Shown piece by piece: positions 27,645-33,928 of a DNA stretch of 33,928 nucleotides; position 1 is the first letter of the stretch, and every line of letters starts with the position of its first letter. Position numbers and translations under genes: made by a program. The notes below the pieces were generated by a model. The model was not told the DNA's origin and searched no databases. It saw only the letters and a list, made by a program, of their open reading frames with translations. Origin of the DNA: Streptomyces sp. SM1 (GTDB lineage: Bacteria > Actinomycetota > Actinomycetes > Streptomycetales > Streptomycetaceae); assembly GCF_002910825.1 (NCBI RefSeq), contig NZ_NEUB01000916.1, forward strand, positions 1 through 33,928. The letters are read 5' to 3'.

Positions 27645-28092
27645 AGCCTCGTCTGGCTGAAGCCGCACTACGCGGCCGTGCGTCCCTCCGACGGGAAGCT
27701 GCTGCTGCCCTTCGAGGGCGAGAGGCTCGTCGTACTCGACCCGGCCACCGGCCGCTCGGCCATCGAGCGGATGACGGCCGACACCCACCAGCACGGTGTC
27801 ACCCTCACACCCGGTGGCACCCTCCTGGCCGTCGGCACGGGCCCGATCGACCCCTTCTGAGGACGAGGGACCGTCGCTGACCGTCCGGACGGAGGACGAC
27901 GGGGAGAAGGTGATCCCGCTGGAGGGCCCGCACGAGGACGTCGCCGTCGCCGCGGACGAGCGCACCGCCTACGTCACCGGCGGCTTCACCCGTGACGGCT
28001 ACTGGAACGGCATCACGGTCGTCGACCTCACCGACGGCGGCACCCGCCGACTGCCGGCGGGCGAACGGCCCCTGGGCATCGTGGTCCTCTAA
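27645..28092 (+). pseudogene. YncE-like beta-propeller protein, C-terminal fragment
   Basis: The reading starts without a start codon at SLVWLKPHYAAVRPSDGKLL and shows propeller-blade repeats: GERLVVLDPATGRSAIERM, HGVTLTPGGTLLAVGTGPID. A C4 run near 27850-27857 breaks the frame into a TGA; removing one C gives IDPSEDEGPSLTVRTEDDG, continuing through EDVAVAADERTAYVTGGFTR to the end PLGIVVL. The pattern is like the YncE/WD40-type lactonase-fold proteins. Because 6-phosphogluconolactonase belongs to the same fold, a lactonase is thinkable given the neighbours, but too little remains to decide. Confidence 0.6.
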
Positions 28093-28237
28093 CTGATCGA
28101 CCACGAGCGTTGTCGACAGACGCCGGGGTCTGATCAACGAGGACCTCCCGTGCGGTGGAGCGGGCCGATGGTGTCTCCCCGGGGGCCGGGCCCCCGTCCG
28201 GGCACCTGGCGCTGGTCCAGCCGCCCGCCCCACGTCA

Positions 28238-28253
28238 TGTGACCGGCGTCACA
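28238..28253. promoter_or_regulatory. CRP-like palindrome upstream of the flavoprotein-sigma operon
   Basis: TGTGACCGGCGTCACA is a perfect TGTGA-N6-TCACA palindrome, the classic CRP/FNR-superfamily pattern, 70 bp before the flavoprotein start. The right half (GTCACA) also resembles the -35 element reported for ECF41 promoters (TGTCACA), but no CGTC -10 is found at the expected spacing. Confidence 0.55.
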
Positions 28254-28322
28254 TTCTGCTCCTGTCAGGAATCGGCAGGCGGTCTCGTTCAAGAGGCACG
28301 CGAACGAGACAGGAGCACCCTC

Positions 28323-29513
28323 ATGAAGCACCGCATCGTCGTCCTCGGTGCCGGATACGCCGGGGCCTTCGCCGCCGGGAACCTGGCCCGTCGGCTCTCG
28401 CCGGCCGACACCGAGATCACCGTCGTCAACGCCGTGCCCGACTTCGTCGAGCGGATGCGGCTCCACCAGCTCGCCGTCGGCCAGGACGTCACGTTCCGCC
28501 GGCTCGCCGACGTGTTCGCCGGCACCGGCGTGCGGCTGCGCCTGGCGCGCGTCACCGGCATCGACCCCGGGCGCAGGACCGTCGCCGTCACCGGCGAGGA
28601 GGGGGACGACGAACTCACCTACGACACTCTCCTCTACACACTCGGCAGCTCCGCCGACCACCACGGCGTCCCCGGTGTGGCCGAGCACGCCTTCGACGTG
28701 ACCGGCCGGTCCTCGGCGCTGCGTCTGCGTGAACGCCTCGCCGGCCTGGGCGAGGGCGGCACCGTACTGGTCGTCGGTGAAGGACTGACCGGCATCGAGA
28801 CCGCCACCGAGATCGCCGAGTCCCGGCCCGACCTCTCGGTCGCACTCGCCGCCCGCGGTGAGCCGGGAGCCTGGCTCTCCCCGAAGGCCCGCCGTCACCT
28901 GCGCCAGGCCTTCGACCGGCTCGGCATCACCGTTCACGAGCACACCGCCATCGAAGCCGTCGAGCCGACGCGCGCGATAGCCGCCGACGGCATGTCCATC
29001 GCGGCCGACGTGACCGTGTGGTCGGCCGGGTTCGCCGTGCACCCCCTCGCGGCCGCCGCCGGCCTGGAGGTCGCCGGGACCGGCCAGATCGTCGTCGACC
29101 GCACCATGCGCTCGGTCTCGCACCCGGACGTCTACGCCGCCGGTGACTGCGCCTACGCGATCGGCGACAACGGCCGGCCGTTGCCGATGTCCTGCGCCTC
29201 GGCCGGCCTCACCAACATGCAGGCGACCGCCGCGATCATCGCGCGTCTGACGGGCACCGAGGTCCCGGTCACCGGGCTGAAGTACCACGGCAACCACATC
29301 AGCCTCGGACGGCGGGACGCGATCTTCCAGATGGTGGACGGCGGCATCCGGTCGAAGTCCTGGTATCTGGGTGGCCGGACCGCCGCGCGGCTCAAGTCGG
29401 GCGTCCTCAAGGGGGCCGGGTGGGGCATCGTCCACCCGACCTTCGGCATGCCGAAGCGCAGGCGCCGCCTGGCCGCCGCGCCCTACCCGGCCGGTGTGAA
29501 GGCTGCCGCATAG
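28323..29513 (+). CDS. NAD(P)/FAD-dependent oxidoreductase (NDH-2-like)
   Basis: 396 aa, ATG after AGGAG. FAD motif VLGAGYAGAFAAGNLA (about 6-21), second dinucleotide motif VVGEGLTGIETATEIAE (about 153-169), and the flavin-binding AAGDCAYAIG (about 275-284), all typical of type II NADH dehydrogenases and related pyridine nucleotide-disulphide oxidoreductases. The C-terminus (HISLGRRDAIFQMVDGG; RTAARLKSGVLKGAGWG) is soluble or amphipathic, so it could contact the membrane. It is 10 bp upstream of an ECF41-like sigma factor, a family nearly always next to a carboxymuconolactone decarboxylase, oxidoreductase or epimerase gene; this is therefore probably the sigma factor's target and effector partner. 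Confidence 0.88.
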   Translation: MKHRIVVLGAGYAGAFAAGNLARRLSPADTEITVVNAVPDFVERMRLHQLAVGQDVTFRRLADVFAGTGVRLRLARVTGIDPGRRTVAVTGEEGDDELTYDTLLYTLGSSADHHGVPGVAEHAFDVTGRSSALRLRERLAGLGEGGTVLVVGEGLTGIETATEIAESRPDLSVALAARGEPGAWLSPKARRHLRQAFDRLGITVHEHTAIEAVEPTRAIAADGMSIAADVTVWSAGFAVHPLAAAAGLEVAGTGQIVVDRTMRSVSHPDVYAAGDCAYAIGDNGRPLPMSCASAGLTNMQATAAIIARLTGTEVPVTGLKYHGNHISLGRRDAIFQMVDGGIRSKSWYLGGRTAARLKSGVLKGAGWGIVHPTFGMPKRRRRLAAAPYPAGVKAAA

Positions 29514-29523
29514 GGTGTTCCGC

Positions 29524-30462
29524 ATGGAGGGCGCAGCCATCGATCGCTTCGAGGCCGGCCGGGGCCGGCTGGCCTCCCTGGCGTACCGTCTTCTCGGCTC
29601 GGCCGCAGACGCGGAGGACGCCGTGCAGGACGCGTTTCTGCGCTGGCAGGCCGCGGACCGCGAACGGATCGCGGTACCGGAGGCATGGCTGACCAAGGTC
29701 GTCACCCATCTCTGCCTCGACCGGCTCCGCTCGGCGCAGGCCCGTCACGAGCGCGTGGCCGGTGCCTGGCTGCCCGAGCCGCTCCTCGAGGGCGACCCGA
29801 TGCTCGGCCCCGCGGACACCGTTGAGCAGCGCGAGTCGGTGTCCCTGGCCGTACTGACCCTGATGGAGTGTCTCTCGCCGGTCGAGCGGGCCGTCTACGT
29901 CCTGCGTGAGGCGTTCTCGTACAGCCACGCCGAGATCGCCGGGATCCTCGACATCAGCGAGTCCGCCAGCCAGCAGCACGTCCACCGGGCCCGGGTCCGG
30001 GTCGCGGCCGAGCGCCGCCGAGGCGGCGAGGTGGACCCAGCGTCGGCGCGCAGGGTTGTCGAGGAGTTCCTGGCCGCCGCCACGACGGGGCGCACCGAAC
30101 GGCTGGTGGCACTGCTCACCGACGACGTGACGGCGGTCTCGGACGGTGCGGGACTGAGCCGGCGGCTCCTGCGGTACCGGACGGCCGAGCGGGTCGCCTC
30201 CTTCGTGCGGGCCGGCTTCAAGCCCACGCCCGCGAAGCGGCGGCTGGCAGGTGGCTCCCTCGCGATGCACATCGCGCAGATCAACGGCTCCCCGGCCGTC
30301 CTGGCCGTGGTGGACGACCGGGTCGTGGGGGTAGTGGCGTTGGAGGTGAACGAGGGCAAGGTCGTCTCCCTGAGCGGCATCGCCGCCGCGGCCCGGCTCT
30401 CACGCCTCAACGAGTACTGGCGCCGGCACGAACCGGATGTACCGGTCATCAGTACTTGGTGA
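29524..30462 (+). CDS. ECF41-like RNA polymerase sigma factor (SigJ type)
   Basis: 312 aa. Region 2 reads AYRLLGSAADAEDAVQDAFLRW (about 20-42, in two stretches YRLLGSAADAE and DAVQDAFLRW), and region 4 reads LSPVERAVYVLREAFSYSHA, EIAGILDISESASQQHVHRA. The long C-terminal SnoaL-like domain (about 170-305), which regulates activity in ECF41 proteins, is complete. The ECF41 motif DGGGK is degenerate here (SDGAGL). The linker WLPEPL is present. A GTG at 29515 is an alternative start. No anti-sigma gene is present, as expected for this group. Likely operon with the flavoprotein. Confidence 0.9.
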   Translation: MEGAAIDRFEAGRGRLASLAYRLLGSAADAEDAVQDAFLRWQAADRERIAVPEAWLTKVVTHLCLDRLRSAQARHERVAGAWLPEPLLEGDPMLGPADTVEQRESVSLAVLTLMECLSPVERAVYVLREAFSYSHAEIAGILDISESASQQHVHRARVRVAAERRRGGEVDPASARRVVEEFLAAATTGRTERLVALLTDDVTAVSDGAGLSRRLLRYRTAERVASFVRAGFKPTPAKRRLAGGSLAMHIAQINGSPAVLAVVDDRVVGVVALEVNEGKVVSLSGIAAAARLSRLNEYWRRHEPDVPVISTW

Positions 30463-30718
30463 CCGGACGCGCCACGGGGCCCATGCCGCCGCGTCACCGT
30501 GCCCGAGCGCGGGGCAGCGAGCGCAGCGGAGGTGAACCCGAGCAGGGCCGGCACCACCCGTGAGGGTGAAGACCGCCGACGGCGATGACCCGCGACTGCC
30601 TCGACGAGGACCGTCGGCGAAGGCGCTTGTCAGATGCCCGTCGGACACGTGCGGCGTCCTTTTGCCGGACCGGCAACAGGAATGGCGGACCAGGAGGTCG
30701 GTGGGCCACGGTGGGCCC

Positions 30719-31399
30719 GTGACCGACAACATCGCAGCAGGACCGCCCTCGTCCGACACCCCCTCGCCTGCCGACGGCTACGTCGGAGACCCCGAGGTAC
30801 GAGCGGAGTGGGACGACCGGTACGCCGACCGTCACCGGTTGTGGAGCGGCCGGCCCAACGGTGCGCTCGTGGCCGAGGCCGCCGGGCTCACCCCGGGCCG
30901 AGTGCTCGACGTCGGCTGCGGCGAGGGCGCGGACGCCATCTGGCTGGCGCGCGGCGGCTGGGACGTGACCGCGCTCGACGTTTCGGGCGTGGCACTGGAA
31001 CGCGCAGCCGGGCACGCGCGGGACGCCGGGGTCGCCGTTCACTGGGTACACGCCGCACTCACCGAGGCGGTGCTCCCGCCGGCCTCCTTCGACCTGGTCT
31101 CCGCGCAGTACCCCGCCTTGCTGCGCACCCCGGACGCCGCGGCCGAGCGAGCGCTGCTGGCTGCCGTCGCGCCTGGCGGCGTGCTGCTGCTCGTACACCA
31201 CGCGGGGATGGACACCCAGCAGGCGCACGACAGCGGCTTCGACCCGGCTGACTACGTCTGGCCGTCGATGATCGCCGATCTGCTCGACGACGACTGGGAG
31301 ACGGAGGTGGACGAGCAGCGGCCGCGCGTCGCACCCGACGGTGGCGCCGGCGCGCACCATACCGACGACCTGGTGTTGCGCGTACGTCGACTGCGCTGA
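30719..31399 (+). CDS. SAM-dependent methyltransferase
   Basis: 226 aa from GTG 30719; the frame is open upstream and a GTG at 30701 sits very close to AGGAGG, so the start is uncertain. Class I motif I VLDVGCGEGADAIWLA, motif II-like WDVTALDVSGVALERA, then FDLVSAQYPALLRTP and GGVLLLVHHAGMD. The pattern is close to thiopurine/tellurite-type methyltransferases that act on small toxic thiols or metalloids, but the substrate cannot be assigned. It is intact, with no operon partner; about 250 bp upstream hold no other gene. Confidence 0.82.
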   Translation: MTDNIAAGPPSSDTPSPADGYVGDPEVRAEWDDRYADRHRLWSGRPNGALVAEAAGLTPGRVLDVGCGEGADAIWLARGGWDVTALDVSGVALERAAGHARDAGVAVHWVHAALTEAVLPPASFDLVSAQYPALLRTPDAAAERALLAAVAPGGVLLLVHHAGMDTQQAHDSGFDPADYVWPSMIADLLDDDWETEVDEQRPRVAPDGGAGAHHTDDLVLRVRRLR

Positions 31400-31419
31400 G
31401 ACGGCCCGCCTCGCGACTC

Positions 31420-31449
31420 GTCGGCCCTCGTCCTGTCGGCCCTCGTCCT
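31420..31449. repeat. Perfect 15-bp tandem duplication
   Basis: GTCGGCCCTCGTCCT occurs twice head to tail in the short gap between the methyltransferase and GNAT genes. Confidence 0.95.
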
Positions 31450-31543
31450 GCTGACGCGGCCGGCCGCCGCCGGCGTGGCTGCGCGCCGAGGAACGGACCG
31501 GGAGCGGATACTCGCTGTCCTGCCCGCCCCATGAGGACACAAG

Positions 31544-32158
31544 ATGGGGCGCATGACTTTGGCCACCCCCATGCTGCACACCGCTCGCCTGCGACTGCGC
31601 CCCTTCACCGACGCCGACGCGGACCCGCTCTTCGCCCTGCACAGCAGCACCTACGTGATGCGTTACTGGGACTCCCCGCCGTGGACCGAACCGGACCGCG
31701 CCGAACGCTTCATCAGCAGGTGCCGGAAGTTGGCGGACGAAGGCACCGGGGCGCGGGTGGCCATCGACCGCGCTTCTGACGGGGCCTTCGTCGGCTGGTG
31801 CGGTCTGACCGGATGGAACCCGGACTACCGCAGCGCGTCGTTGGGCTACGTCCTCGACGAAGCCATGTGGGGCCACGGCTACGCGACGGAGGCCGCACAC
31901 GCCGTGCTCACGTGGGCATTCGACACCCTGGACCTGAATCGCGTGCAGGCCGAGACCGATACGCGCAACGTGGCATCCGCCCGGGTCCTCGAGAAGATCG
32001 GCTTCATGCGTGAAGGGACGTTGCGGGAGGATTGCGTCGTGAACGGCGAGGTATCCGACTCGTGGGTGTTCGGACTGATCAAGCGGGAGTGGCAGCCTTC
32101 GGCCATGCCGATGACTGGGAAGACCTCGACGGGGCCTTCCCCAAGGCCGGGAAGTTAG
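31544..32158 (+). CDS. GNAT acetyltransferase (RimJ/RimL type), tail altered by IS
   Basis: 204 aa (ATG 31544; ATG 31553 is also possible). RimJ/RimL-like pattern: LHTARLRLRPFTDADADPLF at the start, FVGWCGLTGWNPDYRSASLG (about 85-104), YVLDEAMWGHGYATEAAHAV (acetyl-CoA loop, GHGYATEA), and the C-terminal DTRNVASARVLEKIGFMREG. Such enzymes acetylate protein N-termini, amino acids or drugs; the substrate is unknown. The family normally ends near VFGLIKREW. The last six codons and the TAG stop lie in the IS inverted repeat, so the insertion replaced the natural end but left the catalytic domain intact. Confidence 0.88.
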   Translation: MGRMTLATPMLHTARLRLRPFTDADADPLFALHSSTYVMRYWDSPPWTEPDRAERFISRCRKLADEGTGARVAIDRASDGAFVGWCGLTGWNPDYRSASLGYVLDEAMWGHGYATEAAHAVLTWAFDTLDLNRVQAETDTRNVASARVLEKIGFMREGTLREDCVVNGEVSDSWVFGLIKREWQPSAMPMTGKTSTGPSPRPGS

Positions 32159-33804
32159 CCTGTTTGTGCTGGTGGCAAGGGGGTTGAGGTCCAGGTTGTG
32201 GCTGCGTAGAGGCCGGGTCCGAGCTTGTGGATGAGCCCGGTGTTGGCCCATCGGGACAGTTGCCGATACATGGTGTGCAGGGTGACGTCGCCGAAGTGGG
32301 CGGCGATCTCCGCGGGTCTCCACAGCCGGTTCGGGTCGTCCTGCAGCAGGGCGAGGATGCGATGCCGTCGTCGCTGGGCCGGGGCGGTGTAGCGGTCGTC
32401 TCGGGAGACGGTGGGCAGAGGCGGCGGTTCGGGGCCGGGTTCGAGGACGGTGACGGCGAGGTCGGTGATGATGCGGCTGTGATCTGGGCGGCCGTCGTCG
32501 CGTCGCTCGCTGTAGCGGGACATCGGCGACTTGACCTTGCGGGTGCTGGTCCGGTGGCGGCGGGGCGCAAGGAGGCGGGACAGCACCCGGCGGCCGGTCA
32601 GTCCGAGGCGTCCTTGCTCGTCGGGAACGATCCCGGCGGCCTGGACGACCTGGTCACGGGCGGTCTGGAGTGCCACAGTGAAGCAGCAGCGGTCGGGGTC
32701 GGTGCCGGGGATGGACTCGGCGGCCTCGACCATCACGGTCCGTAGGGCCTGGTAGAGCGTGAGCAGGGCCCACATCTCCTGCTCGAGGCCGGCCCGGTCG
32801 TTCGAGCGGAGCTTCCGTCCGGCCATGATCGTGTGGCGGAGTGCGTAGTACGCGCTCTCGTGTTCCCAGCGCTCGTGGTAGAGCTTGATCAGCGTCGCCG
32901 CAGGGTGCCGGCGGGCGTCCGTCAAGGTGGTGACCAGCCGGTAGAAGCCGGTGAAGACGGTGCCGTCAGCGCAGGTCACCGTGATTTCAGCGTCGATGAC
33001 CCGGACGCCCACAGTGCCGATCACCGACAGGTATGAGCCGTCGTCGAGACGGGCCAGGACCGGGGTGCGCCGGTTGCTGCGGAGCCGGCCCAGCACCTTC
33101 GCGCCAGTCGCGGTCGCCTGGGCGAGGAAGTCGTTGGCGTCGAAGCCCTTGTCCCACAGCACCAGCATGTCCGGCCTCAGCAGATGCAGCAGTCGGCAGG
33201 CATAGGCGGTCTCGCCCTCGTCGGTGGGGCCGAACACTGCGCCGATCATGGACCTTGTCCCGGTCTCGACCAGCGTCATCAACTCCAGCGTGGGATAGCC
33301 GTGATGGGCTGTCCGCCCGAGCCAGGCCCGATTGCGGGGTGAATCGGGCACCCGAAGCGAGCTGCAGCCATCGAAGGACACGGTCCGGTAGGCACCGAAG
33401 CGCACCCCCGGCGTGGTAGGGCGTGCCAGCAGCCCGGCGAGCACCTCGAACAGTGACCGAACCGGCGCGGCCCCCAGCCGTCGGCGAAGGTCCCGCAGGG
33501 CCTTCGTGCTCGGTGAGGCCACCGGTATGCCGGCCAGGCCGCTGGTGAGCTTGTCCCAGACCAGCCGGTAGCCGACCTCAGGGAACAGGCACATTGCGAG
33601 CAGGAAGTACATTCCGACCCGAGAGGGCAGGTCCCGCAGCCGCCGCTGCACCGTCCGCGTCTCCGCCAGCACCGCGTCCACGAGCTCGAACGGCACCACG
33701 GCGGTCAGCTCTCCCAGGTGGCCCGGGGCGAACCGGCCCGCGGCCACGGTCACCGTACGGGTGATGGCAGTCAGCGTGGACGGCAGGGCAAGATGAACCT
33801 GCAA
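32155..33804 (-). CDS. IS4-family DDE transposase
   Basis: 549 aa from TTG 33804, with GAGGAG at 33815-33810. The DDE core is D145 (TVSFDGCSSL), D218 (LVLWDKGFDAND) and E316 in the IS4 signature Y-x2-R-x3-E-x6-K/R (Y309, R312, E316, R323). An N-terminal domain (VPFELVDAVLAET, VGMYFLLAMCLFPEVGYRLVW) precedes it. The C-terminal extension (about 500-545, DPNRLWRPAEIAAHFGDVTL, HTMYRQLSRWANTGLI) resembles a winged helix. The gene is intact and probably active. Its last codons run into the left inverted repeat. The start is inside a hairpin that should limit translation (see separate entry). Confidence 0.93.
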   Translation of the reverse strand: MQVHLALPSTLTAITRTVTVAAGRFAPGHLGELTAVVPFELVDAVLAETRTVQRRLRDLPSRVGMYFLLAMCLFPEVGYRLVWDKLTSGLAGIPVASPSTKALRDLRRRLGAAPVRSLFEVLAGLLARPTTPGVRFGAYRTVSFDGCSSLRVPDSPRNRAWLGRTAHHGYPTLELMTLVETGTRSMIGAVFGPTDEGETAYACRLLHLLRPDMLVLWDKGFDANDFLAQATATGAKVLGRLRSNRRTPVLARLDDGSYLSVIGTVGVRVIDAEITVTCADGTVFTGFYRLVTTLTDARRHPAATLIKLYHERWEHESAYYALRHTIMAGRKLRSNDRAGLEQEMWALLTLYQALRTVMVEAAESIPGTDPDRCCFTVALQTARDQVVQAAGIVPDEQGRLGLTGRRVLSRLLAPRRHRTSTRKVKSPMSRYSERRDDGRPDHSRIITDLAVTVLEPGPEPPPLPTVSRDDRYTAPAQRRRHRILALLQDDPNRLWRPAEIAAHFGDVTLHTMYRQLSRWANTGLIHKLGPGLYAATTWTSTPLPPAQTG

Positions 33805-33862
33805 CGGAGCTCCTCACGTACAAGCTGTCTTGGTCGACTGCCTGTACCAACGAGCTCCGTTG
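33802..33862 (-). promoter_or_regulatory. Leader hairpin hiding the transposase start
   Basis: In the transposase leader, caacggagctc (33862-33852) is perfectly complementary to gagctccgttg (33812-33802), which includes part of the Shine-Dalgarno and the TTG start codon. Inside the 39-nt loop GTACA and TGTAC can also pair. A transcript reading in from outside would fold and block translation, as known for IS10 and IS50 leaders. Confidence 0.65.
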
Positions 33863-33928
33863 TGCTTTCGCTTCGAACCCTCAATGTGCTTGCAGGACCT
33901 GCGAGAACGCTAACTTCCCGGCCTTGGG

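Larger units (their letters stand above)
32140..33928 (-). mobile_element. IS4-family insertion sequence, about 1,789 bp
   Basis: Terminal inverted repeats are perfect over 20 bp: CCCAAGGCCGGGAAGTTAGC at 32140-32159 and its complement at 33909-33928. One transposase gene fills the interior. The right repeat ends on the last base of the window, so a target duplication cannot be checked. The left flank GGCCTTCC mirrors the IS end, forming a palindrome across the junction. Confidence 0.9.

Overview
The window is high-GC DNA with streptomycete character. Codon third positions are strongly G/C-biased, GTG and TTG starts occur, and the gene families are typical: F420-type luciferase-like oxidoreductase, VanW, HVA1, DUF6328, ECF41-like sigma factor, AtuA/DUF4387. 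It reads as accessory or chromosome-arm DNA rather than core genome. There are no rRNA or tRNA genes, no CRISPR array and no recognisable biosynthetic gene cluster. The right edge coincides exactly with the terminal inverted repeat of an IS4-type element, which looks like a contig break at a repeat.

Layout. 0.07-1.3 kb: ridA-like gene facing a MarR regulator. 1.37-4.65 kb: secreted GH92 alpha-mannosidase with a frameshift. 4.9-6.8 kb: two-component pair whose kinase carries an in-frame amber codon. 6.9-8.1 kb: mostly non-coding, with degenerate ~135-bp tandem repeats. 8.1-13.4 kb: XRE/cupin regulator (frame broken by a 10-bp repeat), LLM oxidoreductase, VanW protein, lipoprotein with an amber codon, DUF488 and HVA1 proteins. 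13.7-17.6 kb: apparent catabolic operon of MFS transporter (decayed), 2-hydroxyacid dehydrogenase, AtuA and DUF4387. 17.65-18.35 kb: relics, including an IS5-type transposase scrap and a contact-dependent-inhibition immunity gene. 18.5-22.1 kb: DHFR-like reductase, AraC regulator, SDR, a second IS5-type scrap and a MerR regulator. 22.1-25.1 kb: triply damaged TerD-like gene and an SDR lacking its catalytic Tyr. 25.2-28.1 kb: DUF6328 membrane protein, glucose-dehydrogenase-like pseudogene, gluconokinase and a beta-propeller fragment. 28.3-32.1 kb: NDH-2-like flavoprotein with ECF41-like sigma factor, methyltransferase and GNAT. 32.14-33.93 kb: IS4-type element.

What stands out is erosion. About a third of the genes carry a lesion: nonsense codons, single-base indels, 5' or 3' truncations, or frame-breaking expansions of short tandem repeats. 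Because the lesions include substitutions to TAG/TAA, multi-base tandem expansions and a catalytic-residue change, they cannot all be homopolymer sequencing errors. Coherent functional units are the oxidative glucose route (dehydrogenase-like gene plus gluconokinase), the ECF41-like sigma factor with its oxidoreductase partner, and the AtuA/DUF4387 operon, whose substrate is unknown and which is the best candidate here for undescribed biochemistry. All functional names rest on reading motifs by eye; no database search was run.
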